A DNA stretch of 64,000 nucleotides from Oscheius dolichura (lineage: Eukaryota; Nematoda; Chromadorea; Rhabditida; Rhabditidae), in assembly GCA_932521035.1 (NCBI GenBank), contig OW051492.1:5332001-5396000 (forward strand). Reading direction: 5' to 3'. This document shows, piece after piece, positions 10,803 to 21,762 of this stretch. Each line of letters starts with the position of its first letter. Position 1 is the first letter of the stretch. Below the pieces are notes generated by a model. That model did no database searches and was not told the origin of the DNA. It saw only the letters and a program-made list of their open reading frames with translations. Both the position numbers and the translations under genes were made by a program.

Positions 10803-12006
10803 TTACGGGGTGTCCTCCGAGTTGAGCAGGTCCTGTATCTCGGCCTCCCACTGCTCCTCCGACTTGCCCGTGTTATCTACCACCTCGTACTCGTTTATAT
10901 CAGACATCAGCTCCCGTTCCCATTCCTCTTCTAAACAGAATAAATCTAAATGGAAGGGGGAGATCAAACCGGAAAGCGGCTTATTAGGCGACTCGGCCTG
11001 GGTCGTTTCCGTCTTCTCGGAGTCGCTCTCCCCGTTATTACTGGCGCTTTCCTGGGTCTTGTCTTTCTTCTTTTCTTCTTGCTCGGCAGGAACTGATGTC
11101 TAAACTTGGTTGTAAAGGTGGCCAACGGCTGAATAAACCTCTGGTTCCGGTGTCTTCTCCGCGGTTTCAGTCGGCGGCTCGGGGGTGGAGGAGCTGTTTC
11201 GGAGAGACTGTCGGATGAGGCTGATACGGTAGAAATAGTTATTCCAGAACTTTGTCTCGGTAAGTCTGATATTCGAAAATAGAAAAGGGGGAAGAAGAGA
11301 CCGACTGTTTGGGCACGAGCTGGAAGCGGACATTCTGAAGATTGGGGTCGGTGGCCATGAGCAAGGCGGCCATGGACTGCTGCTCCTCTGGAGAGAATTC
11401 GCTCTCTCCGGCCGAATCACGAAGGAAGTTGCGTGTATCCTGAATTGTTCTGCTTGTTAAAAACAGAAGGCCATTACCAGGGAGAGGTCCAAGATCTTCT
11501 TCTTGGCGAGTGTCTCATCGGAGACGCCAATCCATGGGGCGGCGGCCTCCTTGACTTTCGCCTCCTCGAGCTGTTTCTCGAAAGCCGCCTGCTCGGCATT
11601 CAAATCGCCAATAATGGTCTGTAGAGGACACTGTACCGGTAAAAGAGGAGTGCCCACATGTTTCTCGACGACGTTCTTCACAGCCTCGAGGCCCTTCCCG
11701 GCCATGGCCGTCGATTCTTTCGCGTAGCTCATCAGTTTATCTGTAAACCATCCAGTTACACGAGTTACAAATTGACCGACTTCCTGCGAACTGCAACTTC
11801 GAGGCCAGGCTGTCCTCCTCGGCCGTCTCCGTCTCTGTCGAATGGCCTTCTTCTGACTTTGCTTCGACTCCCTCTTCCGGTGGTTGCTATCAAATATGCT
11901 TCATACATAAAAATAAAATAATTACCTGACTGTCCTGGAAACTAGCATCGATCTGAGCCAACGTCTCCTGTGCTCTCTTCTTCAGGTCATTCAGTAGCCA
12001 AGCCAT
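10803..12006 (-). CDS. syap1: Synapse-associated protein 1 homologue (SYAP1/SAP47)
   Basis: The start is MAWLLNDLKKRAQETLAQID, directly preceded by TTCCGTTTCAG, a trans-splice-like acceptor. An acidic stretch and an amphipathic helix (EVGQFVTRVTGWFTDKLM) follow, then IIGDLNAEQAAFEKQLEEAK. The BSD domain reads APWIGVSDETLAKKKILDLS and DTRNFLRD, followed by VRFQLVPK and KFWNNYFYRISLIRQSL. The C-terminus (EEEWERELMSDINEYEVVDN and WEAEIQDLL) aligns with the SYAP1 C-terminal block WEKELQQELQEYEVV. SYAP1/SAP47 is a cytosolic, Golgi- and synapse-enriched protein tied to Akt signalling and plasticity. Five or more introns are about 39 nt; the exon near 11830 is not resolved in frame. The 11457-11732 segment contains the BSD start. 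Confidence 0.88.
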
Positions 12007-12603
12007 CTGAAACGGAACATTCTAATGGGAAAAGCAAAGAGGTCAATTGACTAACGAGTCCCGAAAGGGTCGGGAGGAGACACGCCGTGCGTGGCTATTG
12101 ATTCCCCCGTAAATCAGCTGATCGCTCGCTTTTCAAAAGACAAATAATGGCTCTTTTAGAAGGATAAAAAAAAAGATAAAAGGAAGGGGGAATTGTTGTG
12201 TTGACGAAGATACGAAATACGTCGTTATGACAAAATTTTCAGTGGGACGACAAGATTGAACAAGGCGGCGGGGACGAGGCGTCGAGAATGTCGTCTGCAG
12301 GTCGAGACAGCAGAAGAAGATACGACGGAATGGCAGACAGGGGGAGGGACAGTTTACACCCCCGGGGGAAGGAGAGACGAGCGAAGGCCATCAAGATTTA
12401 GATAAATAATAGTCTTTTATTGACCGGAATCTATGAAAATCACAAAGGGGTCGTCTCTGTTTATATAAATGCGAGGGACTAGGAATAAGCGAGGGGAGGG
12501 GTCAAGGCACAACGCGAAGGAATTCATCGTTAAATAATCTGAGATCACGGCTAAGGATGGCTCTATTTTGACAATAAATAGATATGGAGCCGGGGAAGGG
12601 AGG
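12007..12603. other. Intergenic between OCRL tail and SYAP1 start
   Basis: No coding signal recognised. TTTATT at 12415-12420 is a reverse-strand AATAAA that fits the OCRL 3-prime end. The rest is the likely SYAP1 promoter. Confidence 0.45.
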
Positions 12604-15322
12604 CTACAACCCCAGACGGGAGGTCGAATGGGCATGGCAGATGCTGACGTCTTTGCTGTAGGAACAGAGACTCCGGAGGGCTATCACCCGAGGATCGACA
12701 CTCATCAGGGTCTGGGAGAATCCGTTTCCACTTCCATCGGAAGAGGGGTCACGATCTCGGAAAAAGAGATCGGCCCAGGAACTCAGTAACTCTGAAAATT
12801 CTCGTTGTAACAAGGGGAAGACGGGGAACGGAAGACAACCAGCTCAGATAAGATCGTCGCGGGGAAGGTTCAAACAAACAAAGGGGACTCACCGTCGGCC
12901 ATCCTCATCGAACGAACCAGTTCCGTCAGATATGTTATGAGGTATTCAAATGTCGTTGAATTCACCGTGGGGAACCGGTCCACCAGGGCCCATAGTCTGA
13001 AACATATCTCATTTTCCCGTCTGCCTTCCGATGTCTCACCTTCCCGGGTCACTGGCGGCCTCTTTCATTGCCCTCTGGCTTCCTCGGGGTATCAGAGGCT
13101 CCTTGAGGGACTCCAGCAGTCGGAGCAGGGCATTGTAGATGTCGAACGTGGACACCGGCAGGTCGGCTGGAAATATTCAGTTATTTTTGATAGAAGTGGG
13201 AAACGAACCCAAATCTTTTTGGGAATCTTCCTCGAGGGCATCCCTGACAATAAAGAAGTTGGCCGTGGTGAGATTGTCCCTGTCGATCCGCAAGGTCTGA
13301 GTACCCCGCTCCTGGAGGGCTACGACTAAGCGGAATATTTCCTTGGGAAGGTTCGGAGGAGACAGGTCGGCGATGTTTGTAGGTTCACCCTAAAAGAACC
13401 CCCTCTCCTCTATAAATCATAAAACGAACAAAATCAATGAGGTCGGTTTTCTTGGCCTTGTTCTGTAGAAGACGCTCCAATGTGACTCCGAAACACTTGG
13501 GGTAATATTTGGCTGTCACCGGGATGAAGTGGTCTCTTCCATTTTCCAGATTCATCACCAGAATATCCTGTAAACGCGACTCCTCTAGACTACCAACGAT
13601 ATCCTGGTCGATGGTCACCGTCAAGGAGATCTGAACACTTTCGTCTCTTTGTCTATGGGTGGGGTCTTGCCTTGGTCGACTGCCCGACTGGTACCACATA
13701 GTGAGGAGGAGTGACCTGTAGCCACTTTGCAAAGGCCTCTCCCTGGGGCCGAACCATGAACTTGAATTTAACCTAGAGAAGGAGATATTTTACAGACCAG
13801 GCCGAGTCTCACCCTAGATTTTCCGACATTTGTGATGGTGATTCCCTTCGAGATCGGCTGGAGATATTTCACCTCGCCGAACTCGACCTCGGTCTCGCTG
13901 AGGGTGATCTGAGGAAGCAGCTCGTTGGACCGTCTGTCGGCCTCGCGGATGGCATCCTCGTGTAGGGCGTCGGCCTTTTTCTGAAAAGGAGTCTTCCTCC
14001 TCCGTCCGCCACTTCCCCCACCTGGTCCATATGTTTCACCACAAAAGAGAAGATGGCTCTGACCGGTTTGTGGTCGCTGATCTTTATATCCGGGACACTG
14101 TTGTATAGATGCTGCTTGATACTGAGGTCGCTGTCCCTGCTCCACCACAATATCCGATCACACCAGGCCGGTGCTCGGGCCTATACTGGCTAGCTAATAA
14201 ACAAAGGAAAACACGAACTTTCTCACTGGTGTCCCATGTCTCCCTCGTCCCCGGATCGTATTTGTAAGTCGGACGGAAATCTAGCACTTCTGGTTCTTGA
14301 AATCCGACGAACACCTTGCCCAGGGCCTGTTGCTCTCTCAACTATGGAACAAGTGAGAATTAGGAGAGGGGCCAACCTGATCATACTTCAACAGTGTCCG
14401 ATAGTCCTTCCCGCTGGCTATTTCCCTCACTTGGTCCCCGTACAGACCCATGTCTTCAGCATTTATTCGATAGTTCAGATCACCGAACCAGAAAACAACG
14501 TCGTGGTCATGGATCACGAGGCCGTTGGCAAATTGGAGCTGTGAAATATCTCTAAAACAAAGAGTACCAATAAAAATAAAAGGTCTACCTGTAATCTTGA
14601 TTTCTTCTTTCCAGTTCTCGGTCTCCCGCAGCCAAATGGCAATTTACAAAACATGCCAAGGTGTCGTTGAGTTTGAGAGAAATTGCTGTGCCTCCCTAGA
14701 ATATTGAATAAGGAAATAAAAGGTTGTCTTGCCTTATTTCCTAATTTATTTCCTAGCACCGATATGCCGGTGGCTATAAAATTATCTAGTAAGTGGGAGC
14801 ATGATAATTTGGAGTTGTTGTGCTTGAAAAGGACTATAAATATTCCAACAAGGCGGACGCTTTTCATCTATGGGAAAAGATATAAAAATCCAGGAAATGG
14901 CCCAACCAGTGTGAAGTTGTCCCTGCCGTCGGGCAATGAGTTGTGTATAGTCTGGACCCATTCGAACATCTTCCTCGTGTTGTCGATAATATAAGTACCT
15001 ACTGAGAGATCCATTTCTTGGAGTCTGAAAGGGAATTAGAGACAGGAGGAGGAACACACCCGACGACATAGAGGTCGGCGATGGTCTCCCCGGGGAACCA
15101 TCCCTGTAGCCGGTCAGGGGGACTCCTCCCGTTCACGTTATAGGTCGAGATGCACAGGGAGACATCCGAAAAAGTACAGTACCTGGAATGAAGAGAAAGT
15201 GCAAAATAGAAAGGAGGAGGATACCTTTTTTGCCATCCCCGCATGACCTCGTCCACGAGGGGGTCCCTGCCCGGAATGTACCCGGCTCGTCTTCTCTCTG
15301 TCGGCGGCGCATAGAAGGTCAT
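12604..15322 (-). CDS. ocrl-1: Inositol polyphosphate 5-phosphatase, OCRL/INPP5B type
   Basis: The chosen start at 15322 (MTFYAPPTERRRAGYIPG) lies 10 nt after an acceptor-like CTTTCTTCAG. The catalytic domain has CISTYNVNGRSPPDRLQGW, a split LQEMDLS, VVFWFGDLNYRINAEDMG, FRPTYKYDPGTRETWDTS, APAWCDRILWW and ISDHKPVRAIF, all the signature motifs of enzymes that remove the 5-phosphate of PI(4,5)P2. An ASH domain follows (ITITNVGKSRVRLGL, then EDILVMNLENGRDHFIPV and YYPKCFGVTLERL). A C-terminal RhoGAP-like domain (FPTVNSTTFEYLITYLTEL) closes the protein. This order is specific to OCRL/INPP5B, which act on endosomes and at cilia. No N-terminal PH domain is visible, as in short forms. It lies 175 bp downstream of the hnRNP gene stop, with operon-like signals. 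Confidence 0.92.
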
Positions 15323-15332
15323 ATTTACCTCC

Positions 15333-15425
15333 CTGAAGAAAGCAATAGTGTATTTCAAGGGCTACAGTAACTTGTGCACTGACAACGAAGAAGGCACCGA
15401 TCAACAAATAGGCATAATATTTATT
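15333..15425 (-). promoter_or_regulatory. Operon-like intercistronic region: poly(A) signal and trans-splice acceptor
   Basis: An AATAAA on the minus strand at 15420-15425 follows the hnRNP stop. About 87 nt later comes a TTTCTTCAG acceptor at 15333, ten bases before the OCRL ATG. Nematode operons usually show about 100 nt between the poly(A) signal and the downstream trans-splice site. Confidence 0.55.
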
Positions 15426-15497
15426 AGGTTCGGAATAAATGAGGGGCGCTAATGGGGAATGAGACCACAGGGGAATGGGGAGGCGCACGGGGGAGGA

Positions 15498-17655
15498 TCA
15501 GTAACGACCTCCGAAGTCGGGGAAGAGCTCCACGTAACGCTGCCCTGAAATGGAACACGTTGGACGACGAAAGGTAAACAAAAAGATCGATTCTACAAAC
15601 ACATTAGGCTGGATAGACTGACCCATGTACTGTTTATCCTTGAGCAGGGCCTCGTCGTAGTCCTTCCGTGACTCGAACTCCACGCGGGCCTCGCCAGAGG
15701 GACGGCCTCCTGGCTCGCGGACGATTTCTACGCGGGACGGGCGGATGGGTTCGAAAAACTAAAAGAAACTGTTGTTTTATATATTGGATATCCCCAAAGG
15801 TTCTCTCCTTCTGCCCGCCGATTCCCAGGCCTACCACCTGATACGAGAGGTATGAATAAGTCCCGCGATGTGCCTCGTTATCGCCCTTCCTGTGTACCCA
15901 GCACTTTTTATCCATTCCCTCTCCTGCTCCAGCCCGCCAGAGAACACCCAAACAAAACAAAGCCTGACCCACCTCATAGACGTCGGTCTCAACAGCCCGG
16001 AAGGGCACTCCTCTCATCTTCAGAACGTATCTCTGGCCAGGTCGTTCCCTTCCCCGCGGCGCCTCCGCTACCGGCCGCTCATATTCCGCAGCCCTCCAAG
16101 CCGGCGCCGCGGCTTCCCTCTTCATCGGGCCACCTCCTGCACTCGGCTGAGCTCCGTATTCGCCGTACCCATAACCTTCCATAGCCACCGTTGGAGGAGC
16201 ATACCCAGCCGGCTGGGGAGGACCCCTGTCATCTCTCCATGTGCCTTCTCCTGGACGGGCATACGGATCAGCTGCTGGGCCGCCCGGTGGAGCATAGGCA
16301 GGTCGCCCGAAGGCATCCCCGTAGGCTCCTCTGTTGGCGTAGGGATCACTTCTCGCGTAAGGGTCAGTTGCTGCTGCCGGTGGCCGTCCATAAGGTTCGT
16401 CTCTTGGCGGGGCATAGGGATCGGCCCGGGGAGCATACGGGTCTGCTGCTGGTCTGGCTGGGTAGCTGGGTGCCCCTCCTCCATAATAGGGGTCAGAACC
16501 AGCAACAGCCGGTGTTGCTACATATCCTTCGAATGGCGGGGGTCCTGGAGCCGGGCCACGACGATCGCCGTACCCTCCCTGAGCAAAGGGAGATTCGTAT
16601 CCGTAGCCGGGGATTCCTCCCGGAGGTGGCGGCCGCGGCACACGCAGACGGTTATCCTGGCAGAAACGAATCATTTCCGAGTAAGGCGCGTCGAACACTT
16701 CAATATATCTGAACACAGGTTATAGCTAAGGGAAGGAGTCTTCAGTCAACACCCCGTTTTCATCCCCCACCAAATTCCGACCGACCGGAGGAAGTTGCCT
16801 CGTGAAGAATAAAAACTATGGTCGCCGTTTCGGTATATCTGCACAAGAGCCATCCCCCTTTCCGTTCTACCGCAAACCACCGTCATTCCACCGGAAATGC
16901 CACCTCAAAGCCATCCAAACGTCCGGAATGAGAGCGGCCAAAAAAGTCTCAAGAGACGTACCTTCTGCCCATACTCTTCATGTGCAAAGCCTTGGCCGAG
17001 CGGCCTCCTCTCTCGTCCTCGAACACAACAAACGCCTCTCCGTTGCCCTTCTTCGGGTCGTCAGCCAACAAGACGCCATCCTGAAAAATAAAATAAGTGT
17101 AAATAATAGGGAAATGACCAACCGGGAGCATGGGGATCCCTCGGAAGAATTCGAAGACATCGCTCTCGCGGGCACTGTAGGGCAGTCCCCTGATCCGGAT
17201 GCACGTCTCTCCGTATCGTCCGAAACGCTCTTCCGGGCCGTTGTAGCGGGCGCCGCGGTCTGCTCCTCGGTCGCCTCCTCCTGCCCGGTCGCCTCCTGGT
17301 CTTTCGGGGCGCGGGCCCCTCGGCTTCTTGGAGCCCTCTTCGTCAGCGGGAAACACCTCGATCCATCTGCCATAAATAAGATTAAAAAGCGAGAGATTCC
17401 CGAAACCTGTGTCCCATGTATTCGTGATCCTTCTTCAAGGCTTCGTTGTAATCCCGGTCGTTGTTATACGTCACCGTGGCCTCTCCGGCCGCCTTTCCCT
17501 CACGTATCGGCAGTTCGACTGTTTCTATCCCGGAATCTAAATGGCGCGGATCAGCCGTCTCCATGGAAAGAGTCACCTCCGAGGAAACTCCGTAAATCCG
17601 CCTCCGTACACGAGAATGGCAGCCCTCGGCATTTGATAGCTAGATTTTTGACCAT
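15498..17655 (-). CDS. hnRNP F/H-type RNA-binding protein with three quasi-RRMs
   Basis: The start reads MVKNLAIKCRGLPFSCTEAD, and qRRM1 ends in GEATVTYNNDRDYNEALKKD and HRWIEVFPA across two introns. qRRM2 is CIRIRGLPYSARESDVFEFF to GRRYIEVFDAPYSEMIRF. A long low-complexity linker of about 170 residues follows, rich in Gly, Pro, Tyr and Ala with repeated DPYA/DPYxx units. qRRM3 (YVLKMRGVPFRAVETDVYE to GEARVEFESRKDYDEALL and RYVELFPDFGGRY) ends the protein. The RGLPY/F and GEAxV..E motifs define hnRNP F/H/GRSF1 proteins, which bind G-tracts and control splicing (C. elegans HRPF-1/SYM-2 type). The Y/G/P-rich linker may drive condensate formation. Reverse-strand AATAAA at 15420-15425 is its likely poly(A) signal. 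Confidence 0.92.
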
Positions 17656-19400
17656 GTTGTCTGAAGATTACAAAGCTTGTTTGCGACTAAAAAGATTGAT
17701 AAGGGCAACGGGTAAGGATAAAGGATTTGGCGACGGTCGAGCGGCTTTTCTTTCTCGGGGCGCCCTTTGACGGAAGCGACGCGTTTTATTCGACGCGAAG
17801 CTGTACTTTTCGACAGAAATAGAAAACAGCTTTCGGGATTAGAAAACACGTGGGAAAGAGCCGGCAAAGAATGGCTTCTTTTGAAAAAGAAATCAATTCG
17901 ATCGGCCAAGTAGCGTCTTGCCGACGACCTGTGTTTAGTCGGCCATGTGGACGACACGTCAGAAAGTCGTAATTACGTGCGCGGGAGGGGAAAAGACCTT
18001 TGGGAATATATCGAGATTGGGAAAAGTCGATGGTTTATCAATTTTAGAGGAGGAAGATTGTAACACTTGGATGAGTGGGGGCTCGGATAAACGCGGCCTT
18101 GCCAAATAACACGGTTCTAAAAGGAGGAGGGGGACACATTTTCCAAAGAAACTGTTTGAAAGGGGTTGAAAATGAATATTCCTCTTTCCTGACCACTTCA
18201 GCCTCTTCCATTTCCTGTCCCCCATCCTCCCCTACCACCGTTTCTGCGTCTCCCCCTTCTATAAGGCATCTCCGACTACAAACACCAGTCCGGCCGGTTT
18301 ACTTCCAATAAATCTGCTCAAAATTTCCGTCTCTGTACAGTCAACAAGTGTCCGGTAGCTCCTCCGGCTCGTCTCCCGGTCCCCTTGGCAACCGTCGGCT
18401 GCTCCTCGCGATACTACATTCCGCCCTCGGACTGGCTGTAGCAGGTCGTTAGTGGGAAAAGGAGGATAATTTGGATATTCTAGAGGATATTGTTAGCAAT
18501 TCGAGCAGTTTCCGGGGCTTGTTACCAGGCCACCGAGAGAGCATTCTCTTCCCGCAACAATTCGCAGGCCGTGGGGCACCGGCCAGAGCCAGAGAGAAAG
18601 GGTCTCAGACACGCAGTGCCGAGGCCGAGGCAGAGACGCAAAGACATAAAATCATTGGGTGCGCCTGCGACCGACTCGTCGCGCTCTCGCATGACCACTC
18701 CGCTGGCCAAGGTGGGTTTGAGCTGCAGCAGATCAAAAAGGAAATCCGGGATCTGGGGCCTAGTCTCTTCCCCGAGAATCATCCAGAGAACGCTCACCGG
18801 GTAAACCCACCATTTCGAGGGGCACACTACATTCCCCCGACGACTACAATTTCCTCGGTCAGACTATAATTTCTCGACACGAGACGACATTCGGCTCTCT
18901 CTCGAGAGAGAGCCCAGCTAGAAATGAGGTCACAGGGACTGTTCTAATCATCTTTAGAGTCTCTTTTTCAATTCTATTCCGACGGCTACGCCTATTCTCG
19001 GCCCTAATGGCCAATATACTAAAATAGATCCATTTATTAACTTCTAATTTGCCTGTCCTCGAGCCATACTCCGCTATTTGGCCAATTATCTCTTATCCCC
19101 GAGTTCTGCTCGTCCTCCTGGGGCTTTCCCCGCACTCTCTCTCTCTCTATTATTCGCTTATTTTCTCTTGTTATTTTCATTTTAGTTGCTTCCTATTCTC
19201 AAAAATATTCGGAAAACACACAAGATATCCCTCTATTTCATCAATTTCCATTAAATTATCCTCTTTCGTATAATTTCCGTCTAAAAATAGACGGAGAAAC
19301 GGCGGGGGGTTTTTGAAGGATGCCAAAACCAAAAAGGGGGGCCTGCCATTGACACATCTGCCACTGGCAGTACATTCGGCTAATTGGCCGTCGCTTTAAA
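17656..19400. other. Intergenic region; one possible coding stretch near 18490-18790
   Basis: No recognised protein. The plus frame at 18545-18790 (around EAETQRHKIIGCACDRLVAL and FELQQIKKEIRDLGPSLF) has a plausible composition, opens after an acceptor-like CGCAG and ends at GTAAAC, so it may be an exon of an unknown gene. The rest is AT-richer after 19000 and probably holds the promoter and early exons of the RGS gene. Confidence 0.3.
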
Positions 19401-19427
19401 ATCTCGAATGACGGGGCAATTTTTAGC

Positions 19428-21762
19428 TGGACGTGTTGAGTCGACGTCTTCTAGAGGGAGCCCAGCTGAAAACACACAAATACTTCCGAGTGGCTGTGCC
19501 CCAGGCTCTAACCGGACAGTCGCTGGTCGCCCTTGTCGCGGAAAAGGTCGTCCTCCCCCCTATTACTGACGGAATACCGCGGTTTAGGGCTCGGCAGAAG
19601 ACGAGGCGGAAGCCGTCCACTTGGCCACTCTCCTTCTCCAACACGGATACCTCTTCCCGGTGATCGAGCAGGCCATCTGCGTCCGAGACGACGGCACCCT
19701 CTACCGGCTACAGAGGCCGTACTTCTGGCCTTCTCACGCCACCCAAACGGATAATGTTGAATACGGTGAGTGGGGGCCGAGTACGACCCGGGGATTAGTC
19801 GCTCTTTGATCCTTTTCGAATGTTCCCTCTCTCCCCACTCTGCAGCCCCCTCTCCAAAAATAGCTTCGATGTTTCTGCCGAGTTTCCAGCTAATTTGTCA
19901 GCGTAGGAGTGTCAGCCGATCCCCCCGTCTAATGAGGGGATCGGCCCAAATCAGAGAGCTCGTTAGGCGACGGCGATGGTTGCCCTTTTGCCTTCCCGTT
20001 TTCTCTGTGTTTGGGTTGGAAAATTTTCGGAGGGAGCGGGAGAGAGGGGTCTTTCGGTCTCCCTCCTCTCCTCTCTCACAGCGCTGCTCTCCGTGCGGGC
20101 GGGTATTGATTCCCGCGCACTCAGTTTAATTTACACACACTTAAATGTAGTGAATGCGGGGCGAGAGAAAAGAAAACGGCAGGCACTGTCTCGGGGATAC
20201 TGTCGAGGAGGGATACGAGCCGGCTCTTTTCAGCCATTTACCTGAACAAGCGTCTCCTGCGAAATGAGCAGAAACACGGGCTGGAGGAGGACGAGGCCGA
20301 GGCTTACAATAGGTAGGTGCCCGTCCAGGGTCTGTCTAGCCACTTCTCGACAGGCTGGCCGAGCTCCTGGCCCACATGTGGGGATTCATTACGCAACAGG
20401 CGGAGATGCAGCTGAAACAGCAGAAAGAGAAGAAGAAGGCCGACAAGGTTTGTCCGTTTTCTTTGTTTCTTTTTGGGGAAGGGCAGGGGAGGAGGATGAG
20501 GGCCGAGAAATGTGATTGTTTCCAGTTTAAGGTGGTCTACGACTCAGAGGAGCGGGCCTTCTGGAGGATGAGAAGGCCCGGCCACTCGAACTGTCTCGAG
20601 CAGCCCGTTCAGAAGGTGGGTCACCAGTTAAATAAGAGAGGATGAGACATTTTAGACGGAGAAAAAACTGAGAAAACAGACGGCTCAAGGATATAGGAAT
20701 ATTGTGGATAGATTGAAATTTTCAATAAAGACCAAGCCGTGGTTGAAAGCGCTGAAAGCGTCGGATACGTGAGTCAGCCGGGGGCCGGCCGCTGATAAGG
20801 CTTTTAGGATGGTGTCATGGGTAGAACAACGGGTAGACTACGATCCCTTCCTCACCACGCCACAGCCCTCGAACCCCTGGATCACGGACGACACCAGTCT
20901 CTGGGCACTCAACACTGACCAGTGAGTTCTGAGAGGGAAAATATGAAGACAGGGGACAAAGGAGGGCAATCAATGGGCTGCCCTGGGGGAAACAACAGAA
21001 GAAAAAGAGAAAAATCAATGTTTCAGAGTGGAAATCCCGACGGAAAGAAGGGTAAAACGATGGGGCCTGTCAGTGCAGGAACTGGTGGGCGACAAGATCG
21101 GCCGGCAGGTGATGGAGACGTTCCTGGAGACGGAGTTCTCCCAAGAGAACATCCGCTTCTGGCAGTGTGTCCAGGACCTCAAATTCTCTGGAAATCGAGA
21201 AATCGAAAGGAAGTCCCAGCAGATCTACGACGAGTTCCTCGGCCCGAGTGCCGCCTCTCAGGTTTGTCCCCCTTATGATTCGGGTTACATAGATGGCTCA
21301 GGTGAATGTCGACTCGAAAACGTACGACTTGACGGTGGATTGTCTGAGGAAGGCGAACACGGACACGGCCAAGCGACACGCCTTCACATGCGCCGAGGAG
21401 CACGTCTTCACCCTAATGTCCAAGGACAGCTACCCGCGCTTCGTCCGCTCCCAGATATACAAGGTACTGTCTATTTATTACTATTTTATAGTCATAATTA
21501 GGGAGTGCTCTCGGCGGCACAGCAACAGGGAACACGGAGGTTAGGCTGGAGGAATTTCGTGTTCGCCGGGGCCGGGAAGAAGCCGATCGCGACGAAACAA
21601 CAGAAGGCCGTGAGGGAGGAGACCCAGGGCAACCAGCTGCCGAAACAGCTCTCGTCGGACTCGCTGCCCGTGAGACAGCAACACGTGAAGTGGGTTGAGA
21701 TCATTTATTATATAGCTATATACAGTAATATACGGTATACAGCAACCGGGTTCTACTTGTAG
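19428..21762 (+). CDS. R7-family regulator of G-protein signalling (EGL-10/EAT-16/RGS7 type), 5-prime end missing
   Basis: The first clear exon encodes a DEP domain (LLEGAQLKTHKYFRVAVPQ, LTGQSLVALVAEK), joined across a 39-nt intron to EAEAVHLATLLLQHGYLFPV and RDDGTLYRLQRPYFWPS. A DHEX helical region follows (YLNKRLLRNEQK, AELLAHMWGFITQQAEMQLK, EERAFWRMRRPG). The GGL-type segment reads YRNIVDRLKFSIKTKPWLK and VDYDPFLTTPQPSNPWITDD, the Gbeta5-binding signature. The RGS box runs from RVKRWGLSVQELVGDKIGR through FLETEFSQENIRFWQCVQDL to DSKTYDLTVDCLRKANTDTA and SKDSYPRFVRSQIYK. R7 RGS proteins speed GTP hydrolysis by Go/Gq in neurons. The C-terminal tail is open to a stop at 21762 and overlaps the convergent MCRS1 stop by 10 bp. 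Upstream DEP exons were not located. Confidence 0.92.

Noticed and set aside
15868-16725. Long plus-strand open frame of 285 codons
   Set aside because: It is antisense to the hnRNP F/H linker and exists because that linker is GC-biased and open on both strands.
18044-18238. Minus-strand open frame starting MVGEDGGQEMEEAEVVRKEE
   Set aside because: Isolated, no splice partners, and in a frame that ends in low-complexity hydrophobic sequence; treated as chance.
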